Assembly: GCF_963663645.1 (NCBI RefSeq)
Contig: NZ_OY760503.1
Span: 997,501 to 1,061,500, forward strand
DNA: 64,000 nt
Source of the DNA: an uncultured Trichococcus sp.
GTDB lineage: Bacteria; Bacillota; Bacilli; Lactobacillales; Aerococcaceae
Reading direction: 5' to 3'
Under the pieces are notes generated by a model. The model saw only the letters and a list, made by a program, of their open reading frames with translations. It did no database searches and was not told the DNA's origin. The translations under genes and the position numbers were made by a program. Below, piece after piece: positions 46,048 to 54,727 of this stretch (positions are counted from its first letter, which is position 1; every line of letters starts with the position of its first letter).

Positions 46048-47031
46048 ATGCATAAAAATAAACTTGTTGTGGTGGGTGTGGGGCATGTAGGCTCATATGT
46101 GTTAGCGGATGCGATGAAATTGCGGCTATTTGCGGAAATAGCGACGATCGATATTCTGGAGAATGTTGCCTATGGGGAAGCTTTGGATCAGGCACATGCG
46201 ACCGCGTTGACCTATATGTCCAATGTGGATGTCCATGCCGGCGATTACGTCGATTGCGCGGATGCAGATGTCATCATCATCGCGGCCGGCCCGAGTGTCC
46301 TGAAAGATGACAACAATCCGAATGCCATCCCGGATCGCGCCTCCTTGACCGGGAAAAATGCGGCGGTCATCCGTGAAGTCATGGCGGAAATCACCAAATA
46401 TACAAAAGAGGCTATCATCATTCTGATCACGAATCCATTGGACACGGTAACCTATATCGCGGCCAGCGAATTCGATTATCCGGAAGGCCGGATTTTCGGG
46501 ACCGGCACGATGCTGGATTCGGCCCGTCTGCGCAAAGTGATTTCGCAACAATACGGCGTCGATCCTAAGAGCGTGACCGGCTACATGATGGGCGAACACG
46601 GATTCACTGCCTTCCCGGTGGTGAGCCGGTTGGCCATAAACGGCATCCGTTATGATGAGTTCGCAAGCCATTTCCCGGAAGTGGAGACATTGGATCCCGA
46701 AGCGATCGGGGAGGCCGTCGTGAAGTCGGCCTATGATGTCCTGAACGGGAAAGGCTGGACGAACGCCGGGGTCGCCCAAGCCGCCATCACCTTGGCGCAA
46801 GCGGTCCTGTTGGATGAAAAGAGCGTCCACCCCGTCTGCACAATTCTGCGTGGGCAGTACGACCATGACGGCGATGTGGCCTTGAGCATGCCTTGCCTGA
46901 TTGGCCGCAACGGCGTGGAAAAACAATTCGGCATCGCATTGAATGAGTGGGAAACAACCAAACTCAACGCTTCCATCGACTACATCCAGTTGGCGATGAA
47001 GGATGCGAAGACGGGTCCGTTCAAAGCGTAA
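46048..47031 (+). CDS. L-lactate / L-2-hydroxyisocaproate dehydrogenase family protein
   Basis: 327 aa, from ATG 46048 after GGAGGAGAAA. NAD-binding VVVGVGHVGSYV at the N-terminus; catalytic His in MMGEHGFTAFP; Asp-Arg in TMLDSARLR. The substrate loop (DDNNPNAIPDRAS) differs from the NQKPGETR loop of true L-LDH and resembles L-HicDH-type enzymes, so a branched 2-oxo acid is a likelier substrate than pyruvate. Monocistronic. Confidence 0.85.
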   Translation: MHKNKLVVVGVGHVGSYVLADAMKLRLFAEIATIDILENVAYGEALDQAHATALTYMSNVDVHAGDYVDCADADVIIIAAGPSVLKDDNNPNAIPDRASLTGKNAAVIREVMAEITKYTKEAIIILITNPLDTVTYIAASEFDYPEGRIFGTGTMLDSARLRKVISQQYGVDPKSVTGYMMGEHGFTAFPVVSRLAINGIRYDEFASHFPEVETLDPEAIGEAVVKSAYDVLNGKGWTNAGVAQAAITLAQAVLLDEKSVHPVCTILRGQYDHDGDVALSMPCLIGRNGVEKQFGIALNEWETTKLNASIDYIQLAMKDAKTGPFKA

Positions 47032-47037
47032 GAGCGA

Positions 47038-47067
47038 GGGCATAGCGGAAAGCTATGCCCTTTTTTG
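47038..47067 (+). terminator. Terminator of the dehydrogenase gene
   Basis: GGGCATAGC-GGAAA-GCTATGCCC then TTTTTT. Confidence 0.88.
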
Positions 47068-47282
47068 AGTGTCGGATGTTTTGCTGCGACGGCCTCAAAG
47101 GCATCGCAAAATTTGACAAAGGTACGTCTGGATATCCATAATTAAGATAAGCAAACTGTACGATTTCATCGGGAATACATTTAGAAATATCGTGGGTGCA
47201 AAGGATAGGAGCTGGGAGGGGGAAGGTTTCGGAAAATGAGAATGCTATCCGATCATCCGAATGCCTGAAAGGAGTGGCAAAA

Positions 47283-49091
47283 ATGAAATTCAAAGACGCA
47301 TTTTGGAAAGCCTACAAAGGAATGGGGCGCTCCATCAGTCGTTATCCACTGACAGTGGTTTTTTTGATCGCGGTCGCAGTGTTGAACAGCTTCATGATCG
47401 AAAATCCGCGCGAGGATTATGCCCGTTATCTGTTCACTTTTTTAGTCGGTGCCATGCTGAGCATCGTCGGCCAAATGGTTTACGAAAGGTTCTTTACGCA
47501 ACTGAATGCCCGCTATCTGCTGATGGGCGGAGCCGTGCTGCTAACGACCGGCTATTACTTCGCGGTCGGGCCGCAGACACAGTACAATATCGCCATAAGT
47601 GTCAAAACGGGTGTGGCACTGTTCGCTCTCATGATCGCTTTTATTTGGATACCATCGATCAAAAGTGTGAAGGTGCCTTTCCACCGGAGTTTTTTGTCGG
47701 CTCTGAAAGCCTTCTTTACGACCGTGCTTTTTTCATCAGTGTTGGCAGCCGGCATCAGCGCTATTTTTTACGCCACTGATTATCTTCTTTTCAACGTCGA
47801 TTACAAGATTCTCACGCATCTTCTGAATATCGTCGGCTCCTTGTTCGCGCCGATTTATTTCTTGTCGATGACGCCGCTGTATCCGGGCAAACGCGAAGAA
47901 TTGATTCCGGATGAGGCGTGGGCGAAGCGCGGGGAAACGCTGGACCGCCAATTTATGGTGCCGCGCTTCCTGGAAGTTCTGATTTCCTACATCATCATCC
48001 CTTTGACGGCCATTTATACGTTGATTCTCGTGATCTATGTCGTCATGAACATCGGAGGGGAATTCTGGACAGACAATCTTCTGGAGCCGCTGCTTGTTTC
48101 CTATGCGATCATCGTCATCATCGTCTATATCCTCGCCTGCAATCTCGAGAATAAATTTGCCGATCTGTTCCGCAAGATTTTCCCTAAAATCCTGATTCCG
48201 ATCGTCGTCTTCCAGACCATCGCCTCCTTCCTGAAAATCAGGGAGATGGGCGTCACGCATGGTCGCTACTATGTCATCCTGTTCGGCATCTTCGCGACGA
48301 TAGCCGGGGTTATCTTCAGTTTCATGAAACCGAAGCATAATGGTTTGATCGCCATCGCCTTGCTTGCGCTGTCGGCCATTTCCATCATTCCGCCGATCGA
48401 CGCCTTTACCGTCAGCAAGAACAACCAGATCAGCTTTTTGGAACGGAAACTAATGGAAAATGATATGTTGGTGAACAATGCAATCGTTCCGAAAAGCGAC
48501 GTTTCCCTCAACGATAAGATCGTCATCACCAAGGTCGCTTCCTACATCGAAAACATGGGCTACAATAAAGAGGTGGCCTATCTGCCGAGCGACTTCAATG
48601 TCTACAGCGATTTCAGCGATACTTACGGATTCGACATGACCTATTCCGAAACGGAGTACCCGCGAGGGGAGGGCGAGTTTGTCTATCTGAACTGGGATGC
48701 TGATCCCGTCGTTGGAATTGAGGGCTTCGATGTCATGGTTCACCAGTACCTTTACTACTCTCAGGTCGAATCGAGCACTGCCGAAACTACTGATTTTGAA
48801 GCGAATGGCCAACAATACCAATTGGAAAAGAGACTGGATGACGAGTACTATATTCTGACTTTGAAGGATGCGGCAGGACAGGAACTGATCGCCTACAATA
48901 CCCGGGAAGTGTACGATACCATTTTCGAGCAATCTCCGACTTCCGGCTTCGATAAAGGGAATCTGACGATCGAGGATGCGACGATTACTACCGAAAATGA
49001 CCGCATCAGAATGGCTATTTTGGTCAATTCCTTGGAACGCATGCCGGATTTCGTCGGCGGAGATCTTTACCTCTTCATTGAATTCAAGTAA
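47283..49091 (+). CDS. DUF4153 family membrane protein
   Basis: 602 aa, from ATG 47283 (MKFKDAFWKAYKG) after AAAGGAGTG. About eleven to twelve hydrophobic segments occupy residues ~25-390, followed by a soluble C-terminal domain of ~190 residues with acidic/aromatic β-like segments, probably extracellular. The family is of unknown function and is sometimes near sensor kinases; no such partner is adjacent here. Confidence 0.8.
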   Translation: MKFKDAFWKAYKGMGRSISRYPLTVVFLIAVAVLNSFMIENPREDYARYLFTFLVGAMLSIVGQMVYERFFTQLNARYLLMGGAVLLTTGYYFAVGPQTQYNIAISVKTGVALFALMIAFIWIPSIKSVKVPFHRSFLSALKAFFTTVLFSSVLAAGISAIFYATDYLLFNVDYKILTHLLNIVGSLFAPIYFLSMTPLYPGKREELIPDEAWAKRGETLDRQFMVPRFLEVLISYIIIPLTAIYTLILVIYVVMNIGGEFWTDNLLEPLLVSYAIIVIIVYILACNLENKFADLFRKIFPKILIPIVVFQTIASFLKIREMGVTHGRYYVILFGIFATIAGVIFSFMKPKHNGLIAIALLALSAISIIPPIDAFTVSKNNQISFLERKLMENDMLVNNAIVPKSDVSLNDKIVITKVASYIENMGYNKEVAYLPSDFNVYSDFSDTYGFDMTYSETEYPRGEGEFVYLNWDADPVVGIEGFDVMVHQYLYYSQVESSTAETTDFEANGQQYQLEKRLDDEYYILTLKDAAGQELIAYNTREVYDTIFEQSPTSGFDKGNLTIEDATITTENDRIRMAILVNSLERMPDFVGGDLYLFIEFK

Positions 49092-49116
49092 GTCTTTCAG
49101 GAAGAATGCTTTCGGA

Positions 49117-49160
49117 GTCCCGGTTACGCACAGGCGGCGTAACCGGGGCTTTTTTTTTTT
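49117..49160 (+). terminator. Terminator of the DUF4153 gene
   Basis: CCCGGTTACGC / GCGTAACCGGG with a 7-nt loop and an uninterrupted T run. Confidence 0.9.
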
Positions 49161-49273
49161 GTGCCAAAGGACATGTAAGGAATAGTGACGCCGGGAAAAC
49201 GCTATTACTTAGGATTACGGGGTTGGATTTTGATTCCGTGTGAGGTTTTGTAACCAATTTTGTTATGGGAAAT

Positions 49274-49370
49274 TCGACAAAAGCCGGAAATCTCGTTATA
49301 GTTAGTTTCATAATTGAAATGCACCCTAGAACGAGGTGCTGATCCGACTTTTGCGTGACCAAAGCTCACG
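49274..49370 (+). promoter_or_regulatory. Promoter and short structured leader of the MalY-like gene
   Basis: TCGACA (49274-49279), 17-bp spacer, TATAGT (49297-49302). The leader holds two small hairpins, GCACC/GGTGC (49321-49339) and CGTGA/TCACG (49354-49370), right before the ribosome binding site. No known riboswitch class is recognised. I see nothing else in the 300 bp before the gene. Confidence 0.45.
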
Positions 49371-49392
49371 TGAGGAGGAAAGGAGAGATAGT

Positions 49393-50619
49393 ATGGTGTA
49401 CGGGATGGAGATTGAAGGAAACAAAAAAATATATGATTTCGAAGCGGTCATCAGCAGAAAAGATAAAGGCTCCGTGAAATGGCAACAGATGTATCAATGG
49501 ATGCCGGATGTAGCCGATGATGTGGTGCCGCTGACGGTGGCGGACATGGAATTCAGGACTGCGCCCGAAATCACCAAAGGCCTCCAGGAATATCTGGAAG
49601 ACAACATATTGGGTTACAGTGTACCCACCGAAGGCTATTACCAATCAGTCATCGATTGGCAACGGCGCCGGCATAATTTTGAGGTGGATAAGGACTGGAT
49701 TCTGACCAGTCCCGGCGTCGTCTCTGCCTTGTATGCGGCGGTCAGGGCCTATACCCAGCCGGGAGAGGGAGTCATCATCATGACGCCGGTCTATTATCCT
49801 TTCTTTGGGGCCGTCGAAAACGCGGGACGGAAAATCGTCAGGAATCCGCTCTTGAATCGCGCGGACGACTATACGATCGACTTTAAAGGGCTTGAGCACC
49901 TCTGCCGCAAGAAGGAGAACAAGCTGATCATCTTCTGCAGCCCGCATAATCCGGTCGGAAGGGTCTGGACGGAAGAAGAGCTGGCCCGTTTAGCGGATAT
50001 CGTGCTGCGCTATGACATGGTCATCGTCGCGGATGAAATCCATCACGACCTGATCATGCCCGGTTACGAACATAAGGTTTTCCAGACGCTTTCCCACGCG
50101 GTGGCGGAAAGGACGATCACCTGCACTTCGCCTTCCAAAACATTCAATCTGGCTGGGCTGTGCACTTCCAACATCATCATCAAAAATGAGGCTTTGCGCA
50201 AGAAAATGTCCGATGCGCTCGGAAGTGTCGCCTGCGGTATGGTCGGGACGTTGGGGCTGGAAGGCTGCCGGATCGCCTACAATGAAGCAGAGCAGTGGCT
50301 CGACCATCTGATTCCGGTCATCGACAGGAACCAGCATCTGGTGCGTGACTTCTTTGCTGCAAATTTCCCTAAAATAACCGCGCCCTTGGTTGAAGGGACT
50401 TATCTGCAATGGGTGAACTTCAAAGCGTTGGGATTATCGGCGGAAGAACTGGAACGGTTCATGCGCGAAGAAGCGCAATTTTTCACCGATGAAGGCTACA
50501 TCTTCGGGGAAGAAGGCGAAGGCTATGAGCGCATCAATCTTGCGGCACCGACCAAAGTGATCGAAGATACGCTCGATCGGCTGGGGGAAGCTCTGTACAG
50601 AATCTATGATAAGCGATAG
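49393..50619 (+). CDS. MalY/PatB-type aminotransferase (cystathionine beta-lyase)
   Basis: 408 aa, class I/II fold PLP enzyme. ATG 49393 follows AAAGGAGAG. Visible are the N-terminal VKWQQMYQWMPD, VPLTVADMEFRTAPEI, the cofactor-binding NPVGRVWTEEEL and DEIHHD, and the PLP lysine in SPSKTFNLAGL. The MalY/PatB group cleaves C-S bonds of cystathionine or cysteine conjugates, a role that could link to methionine and sulfur metabolism. Monocistronic. Confidence 0.9.
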   Translation: MVYGMEIEGNKKIYDFEAVISRKDKGSVKWQQMYQWMPDVADDVVPLTVADMEFRTAPEITKGLQEYLEDNILGYSVPTEGYYQSVIDWQRRRHNFEVDKDWILTSPGVVSALYAAVRAYTQPGEGVIIMTPVYYPFFGAVENAGRKIVRNPLLNRADDYTIDFKGLEHLCRKKENKLIIFCSPHNPVGRVWTEEELARLADIVLRYDMVIVADEIHHDLIMPGYEHKVFQTLSHAVAERTITCTSPSKTFNLAGLCTSNIIIKNEALRKKMSDALGSVACGMVGTLGLEGCRIAYNEAEQWLDHLIPVIDRNQHLVRDFFAANFPKITAPLVEGTYLQWVNFKALGLSAEELERFMREEAQFFTDEGYIFGEEGEGYERINLAAPTKVIEDTLDRLGEALYRIYDKR

Positions 50620-50625
50620 AAATAT

Positions 50626-50662
50626 AACGGAACGCAGACGGCTGCGTTCCGTATTTTTTTTG
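50626..50662 (+). terminator. Terminator of the MalY-like gene
   Basis: ACGGAACGCAG / CTGCGTTCCGT with a 4-nt loop, then ATTTTTTTT. Confidence 0.9.
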
Positions 50663-50741
50663 CGAGGAAAGCATCCCGGCCGGTAAACTCTGTGATATGA
50701 TGAGTGTACTATTTTCATCAATCAAAGGAAGGCGTGGGGTT

Positions 50742-51635
50742 GTGTCGAAAGGAAAAGGGAAAGTGATGCTGTCGATGCTGATATTCGGGACGATCAGCAT
50801 CTTCGTCAAGAATATCGATTTGGCCTCCAATCAGGTTGCCTTCTTTCGGGGCGCTTTGGGGAGCCTGTTCCTCTGGGGGACTTTATGGGTGCGCAAGGAA
50901 AAGATCCCGTTGGCATTGGTCAGAAAAAACGCCAAGTTCCTGTTGCTTTCGGGTTTTGCGGTAGGCATGAACTGGATTCTGCTGTTTGAAGCTTTCCGCT
51001 ACACGACGGTATCGAATGCGACGTTGAGCTATTACTTCCAACCGATTTTCATGACGCTGTTGGCGCCGTTCGTCTTCAAGGAATCCCTGACCGCAAAGAA
51101 GATCGCTTGTGTCCTCTTGGCGATGCTGGGGATGTTCCTGATCATCGGCGTGAGCCCGAATGCGGGGGCGTACAATCATCCGGTCGGGATCGGTTTCGGT
51201 TTGGCTGCAGCGTTTTTCTATGCGGTGGCCATCATGTCCAACAAAAAAATCGCGGGTCTTGGCGGGATCCCTTTGACGGCTTTGACGCTCGTCATTGCAA
51301 CCGGAATCCTGACCCCCTACGTCGCACTTACATCCGGTTTCGGATTGGGGCAATTGACTGGGGGCTCCATCACCAGTCTGCTGGTTTTGGGGATCATCCA
51401 CACGGGGATTGCCTATGTGCTGATGTTTGCGGGCGCCCAGGCGATCGAGAGCCAGACATTCGCTGTGCTCAGCTATGTCGATCCGGTGACGGCGATTGTG
51501 GTTTCGGCGGTGTTCCTGAAAGAAGACCTGTCACCCGTACAATTGGCGGGAGGCGTGCTGATACTGGCTGCTGCCTTCCTGAACGAATTTCTGGGCAACA
51601 GAGAGAAGCAACAAATAGCGATCAGCAAAGAATAG
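50742..51635 (+). CDS. EamA/DMT-family transporter
   Basis: About 297 aa, ten membrane helices in two EamA halves (residues ~8-130 and ~145-285). Typical stretches: SNQVAFFRGALGSLFLW, EAFRYTTVSNATLSYYFQPIF and the C-terminal LSYVDPVTAIVVSAVFLKEDLS. Probably an exporter of a small metabolite; substrate unknown. The GTG at 50742 follows GGAAGGCGTGGGG; ATG 50766 is an alternative start. Confidence 0.88.
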   Translation: MSKGKGKVMLSMLIFGTISIFVKNIDLASNQVAFFRGALGSLFLWGTLWVRKEKIPLALVRKNAKFLLLSGFAVGMNWILLFEAFRYTTVSNATLSYYFQPIFMTLLAPFVFKESLTAKKIACVLLAMLGMFLIIGVSPNAGAYNHPVGIGFGLAAAFFYAVAIMSNKKIAGLGGIPLTALTLVIATGILTPYVALTSGFGLGQLTGGSITSLLVLGIIHTGIAYVLMFAGAQAIESQTFAVLSYVDPVTAIVVSAVFLKEDLSPVQLAGGVLILAAAFLNEFLGNREKQQIAISKE

Positions 51636-51677
51636 CGAAAAGCCAGCTCCTTCTATAAAGGAATTGAATTTATGCTC

Positions 51678-51730
51678 AGAAATAACCCGCCAAAAGCGGT
51701 TTGGCGTGGAATCTCGCCACGAACGCTAAC
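51678..51730 (+). repeat. Single copy of the CCAAAA palindromic repeat
   Basis: GAAATAACCC-GCCAAAAGCGG-TTTGGC-GTGGAATCTCG matches the units at 32925-33085, sharing GAAATAACCC, CCAAAA, TTTGG, GGAA and AATCTCG. A hairpin AAGGGGCGGCCTC/GAGGCGGTCCCTT follows at 51745-51775. Confidence 0.65.
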
Positions 51731-51955
51731 ATACAAAACACAAAAAGGGGCGGCCTCACTGGAGGCGGTCCCTTTCGTATCGAAAACAATAGTGCAAGCT
51801 TCACTTTGATTGTAGCAGATACAGTTGTGTCATGCATCTGTAGGTACTTTCAATCCGCACGGGACATCGGTTGTGATTCAGCGGCGTTTCCTGTAAGCTT
51901 GAACTGAGCAGCAACAGGAGACGTTTTGAGTATACAGTCTAAGGAGGGTAAGCGT

Positions 51956-52123
51956 ATGGATTTTTTTGGATTTTTCTCGTTTTTGAATCTCGCTCTGAAT
52001 ATTGGCGGTATTGTCTTTATCATCTATGTCATTCTTCAATTCCTGAAACTTGGCAGAGAGAGGAACGACCACTTGCAACAAATATTGGAAGAGCTCAGGG
52101 ACAAAGATTCCAAGGAACGGTGA
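51956..52123 (+). CDS. Small single-TM protein
   Basis: 55 aa from ATG 51956, 7 nt after AAGGAGGG. One membrane helix (residues ~8-30, FLNLALNIGGIVFIIYVILQF) and a charged helical tail (ERNDHLQQILEELRDK). Own terminator downstream. Family not recognised. Confidence 0.6.
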   Translation: MDFFGFFSFLNLALNIGGIVFIIYVILQFLKLGRERNDHLQQILEELRDKDSKER

Positions 52124-52148
52124 TCGCTTATCATGAAAGTGGGAAAAT

Positions 52149-52180
52149 AAAAAAACCTGGAGACTTATCCAGGTTTTTTG
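52149..52180 (+). terminator. Terminator of the small TM protein gene
   Basis: AAAAAACCTGG / CCAGGTTTTTT with an 8-nt loop. Confidence 0.85.
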
Positions 52181-52419
52181 TTTTGGAGAAGCGCTTGCTT
52201 GTGTATGGCAGTACACAAACAAAAGCCGTCCCTATTGGATGGAAGATGGCCACATCGAAAAAGGATGAGCTGCCTCTTCTTATGGATAACGTCAGTATAA
52301 TGGAGAAATCCGTTTAAAGCCATATCAGGAAACAACAATGATAAGAATATCTCAACATTTGACAGTATCCGCTCCCATGGATGAAACATTCTTTTCAAGG
52401 ACGACAGTAAATCATTTCG
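52181..52419. other. Gap without a supported gene
   Basis: Two short open frames (plus 52120-52317, minus 52165-52398) lack binding sites and overlap a terminator; nothing else is seen. Confidence 0.4.
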
Positions 52420-53274
52420 TCATAAGTTGAGTCCGCTCAGTTTTTTGTAGTAATCCATCTTCAGTGCGACATTGTGCTCGTAGTCGAGTTTGAAATAGCT
52501 GGTATAAAGACAATCCAACAGAAAAAGTAAAGAAAGCCTGGTCGAAAAGGAAGAAATCTTATTGTAATGGCTTTCATTCGAACTCAAATAAAGATGGTGT
52601 GTGGCATCCTTCGCAAAAGGAATTGCTTCTGTTGAAGAAATCAACAGAAGCGGTGAGTGATTGTCTTTCAGTATATTCACAATGTCCGGAATGACTCGTC
52701 CTCGTCCGCCGTATGACACTACGATGGAAAGATGTGAAGGATCACTGGCGGCTGCCGTCAGTCGTTGATGATATTCCTCGGCCGGAACATTGACGAATCT
52801 GCCGATTTCCTGCATCTGAAACTTGAAGTTCTCGGCGAAAAACAGATTACCGGCGGAGGTATAGAGGTCGATGGCAGGCACCTTTTTCATCAAAGCAGCC
52901 GCCTGCCGCAGCTGTTCCAGATCCAGATGGTTGAGCGTGGACACCATGGTCTGTTCATAGAGTTCCTGCATCGTCCGCGTGATCTGGTATTGGGTTTCAT
53001 TGGGATGGATCGGATAGTTGAAATTCAACGTTGTCCGTTCCTTAAGATAGTCGCCCGCCGAAGAAGAAACCAGAATCTTCAATTCGGAGAGTCCTGCCAG
53101 ATCCAATTTTTTGCATAAACGGTAAATCGTTGCGTTCGAAATGAAGCAGGCTTCGCTGATTTCCGAGGAAGTCATCTTAACGAACGCTTCAGGATTTTGC
53201 TTTATATAGGAAACCAAAATTTTCTCATTTTCGGTCAAGCTCACTAAATTGTCCATTTTGCTGAAGATATTCAT
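52420..53274 (-). CDS. MurR/RpiR-family transcriptional regulator
   Basis: 284 aa from ATG 53274 (MNIFSKMDNL), 6 nt after GAGGTG. HTH_6 domain (residues ~10-80, MTSSEISEACFISNATIYRLCKKLDLAGLSELK) and a C-terminal SIS domain (~115-250) that would sense a phosphosugar. It lies right after the exonuclease gene on the same strand; no sugar genes are adjacent, so the regulon is unclear. Confidence 0.88.
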   Translation of the reverse strand: MNIFSKMDNLVSLTENEKILVSYIKQNPEAFVKMTSSEISEACFISNATIYRLCKKLDLAGLSELKILVSSSAGDYLKERTTLNFNYPIHPNETQYQITRTMQELYEQTMVSTLNHLDLEQLRQAAALMKKVPAIDLYTSAGNLFFAENFKFQMQEIGRFVNVPAEEYHQRLTAAASDPSHLSIVVSYGGRGRVIPDIVNILKDNHSPLLLISSTEAIPFAKDATHHLYLSSNESHYNKISSFSTRLSLLFLLDCLYTSYFKLDYEHNVALKMDYYKKLSGLNL

Positions 53275-53284
53275 TATTGGCACC

Positions 53285-54214
53285 TCATTTCTTCAAAAAA
53301 ATGCGCAGGAAATCCGATTCGGACAGCAGGGTCAGATTGTGGCCGCTGCCTTGGAGTTCGCGGACGGCTTGGATTTTGCGGCTCTCTCCCGGAGTGCCGA
53401 TTTTGCGCCAATCGCTGTCGGCAACGACCAAGTAGAGGGTTTCATAGCTCAAGTTGGTGTCAAAGTGGCCGCCGACATCGATGACGAGCTGCGCCAGATC
53501 GGTGCGTTTCAATTTTCGGAAACGGCCGGTAAAGCAGACGTGCTTGTCGTAAAAGACGTGTTCCTTATCGAACAGCAGGCTCTTCGGCTTCAGCGGGGCG
53601 GCTGATTTTGCCCGTTTGGCAGGGGATATTTTGCCGCCTTTCGCCACTCCAAAACTATGCGAGAACAATTTTCCCATCCGGTATTGGTATTCGTCCAGAA
53701 ATCCTTGGATGTCGTAGTCGTATTGCGCCAGCATTTTGCTGGTGATCAGCCCGCAGGCGACTGCATCCTCCACGGCATTATGGTGGTTATCGATCGTCAT
53801 GCCGAAGTAATCCAGAACGGTCGGCAAGCGGTTATTGTGCAGATCCAGCATGCGTTGGGCCATCTTGCAGGAACAGAAAAATTCATTCTGCATCTTCGGC
53901 AGTTTGTAGGTTTCGATCGTCTGCTGCAGGCAGCTCATGTCGAATTGGGCAAAGTGGGCCACCAGTGGATCTTCCCCGATGAAGGAGCGGATGTCCGGAT
54001 AAAGTTCGTCGAAGGAAGGTTCCCTGGCGACCATGGCCTCGGTGATGCCGTGGATTTGGATATTCCCGCGGCTGAAATACTGGCGCGGATTGATGAGCGC
54101 ATAGTAGCGGTCGATTTCCTTCCCGTCGGAAAAGCGGCTCAAGCCGATGGAACAGACGCTGTCCCCACGGCTGTTTGCAGTTTCAAAGTCAATGGCGACG
54201 TAGTCCATTTGCAT
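53285..54214 (-). CDS. DnaQ-like 3'-5' exonuclease with BRCT domain
   Basis: 309 aa. DEDDh exonuclease domain (~1-170): AIDFETAN supplies Asp and Glu, HFAQFDMSCL the second Asp, HHNAVEDAVA the His and last Asp. A linker is followed by a C-terminal BRCT domain (~225-305, KHVCFTGRFRKLKRTDLAQLVIDVGGHF). Resembles the stand-alone epsilon-like exonucleases of lactic acid bacteria. RBS AAAGGAG; an ATG two codons later is an alternative start. Confidence 0.93.
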   Translation of the reverse strand: MQMDYVAIDFETANSRGDSVCSIGLSRFSDGKEIDRYYALINPRQYFSRGNIQIHGITEAMVAREPSFDELYPDIRSFIGEDPLVAHFAQFDMSCLQQTIETYKLPKMQNEFFCSCKMAQRMLDLHNNRLPTVLDYFGMTIDNHHNAVEDAVACGLITSKMLAQYDYDIQGFLDEYQYRMGKLFSHSFGVAKGGKISPAKRAKSAAPLKPKSLLFDKEHVFYDKHVCFTGRFRKLKRTDLAQLVIDVGGHFDTNLSYETLYLVVADSDWRKIGTPGESRKIQAVRELQGSGHNLTLLSESDFLRIFLKK

Positions 54215-54256
54215 ACATACTCCTTTTGGTTATTTAGTAAAAAATGAATAGATGGA

Positions 54257-54547
54257 CTATTGCTGCTGCAAAGCCATGATCTGTTGGTAGTAAGGGATCA
54301 TGCTGCCCAAAGCAGCGCCGATGATGAAGAACAACAGCATGCGGATCAAAATATAGGCCCAGCTCACTGAATAGTCCTGGGACGGATTTTTATCGGAGCG
54401 GCGGAAGAGGAAGAACATGCCGATCCCAGCAATCCAACCGATGGCTGACAAGAGTGCTTGGGAAGTCGCCGGATTCAGATAGCCGATCACGAAGCCGACA
54501 ACCGCTGCAAAGGTCAGCAAAAGCCCTTGCTTCATTTTTTCTGTCAT
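54257..54547 (-). CDS. Small membrane protein
   Basis: 96 aa from the ATG (MTEKMKQG) after GGAGGAAAT. Hydrophobic segments near residues 7-25, 30-48 and 62-85, joined by a polar loop (RRSDKNPSQDYS). No family recognised. It lies 42 nt upstream of the exonuclease gene on the same strand, so they may be co-transcribed. Confidence 0.65.
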   Translation of the reverse strand: MTEKMKQGLLLTFAAVVGFVIGYLNPATSQALLSAIGWIAGIGMFFLFRRSDKNPSQDYSVSWAYILIRMLLFFIIGAALGSMIPYYQQIMALQQQ

Positions 54548-54586
54548 CAAAATTTCCTCCCTTTTTCGTAAACCCATTCTACCATA

Positions 54587-54683
54587 AAGCGCGCTTGCGG
54601 AATACGGTTGTGATCCGGCAAAAAGCGCGCGAATCGCAATGCTTAGCTATCCCAACAGCCGACATCTGCCGATTCGCGCGCTT
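54587..54683. repeat. GCGCGC-containing inverted repeat
   Basis: AAGCGCGCGAATCG (54623-54636) pairs perfectly with CGATTCGCGCGCTT (54670-54683) across a ~33-nt loop. A third AAGCGCGCTTGCGG lies at 54587-54600 and is echoed by GCGCGCTTGCAAATC at the far end. Between the small membrane protein and the Crp/Fnr gene's terminator. Confidence 0.6.
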
Positions 54684-54690
54684 GCAAATC

Positions 54691-54719
54691 AAAAAACCGT
54701 CTCATGACGAGACGGTCGC
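54691..54719 (-). terminator. Terminator of the ATPase-Crp/Fnr operon
   Basis: On the minus strand ACCGTCTC / GAGACGGT with a 5-nt loop, then TTTTTTGA. Confidence 0.85.
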
Positions 54720-54727
54720 TAGCGGTT

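Noticed and set aside
49310-49392. SAM or SMK-type riboswitch before the MalY-like gene
   Set aside because: The two hairpins lack the conserved core sequences of any SAM riboswitch class I know.
52165-52398. 77-codon minus-strand open frame
   Set aside because: No binding site, overlaps a terminator; no recognisable motif.
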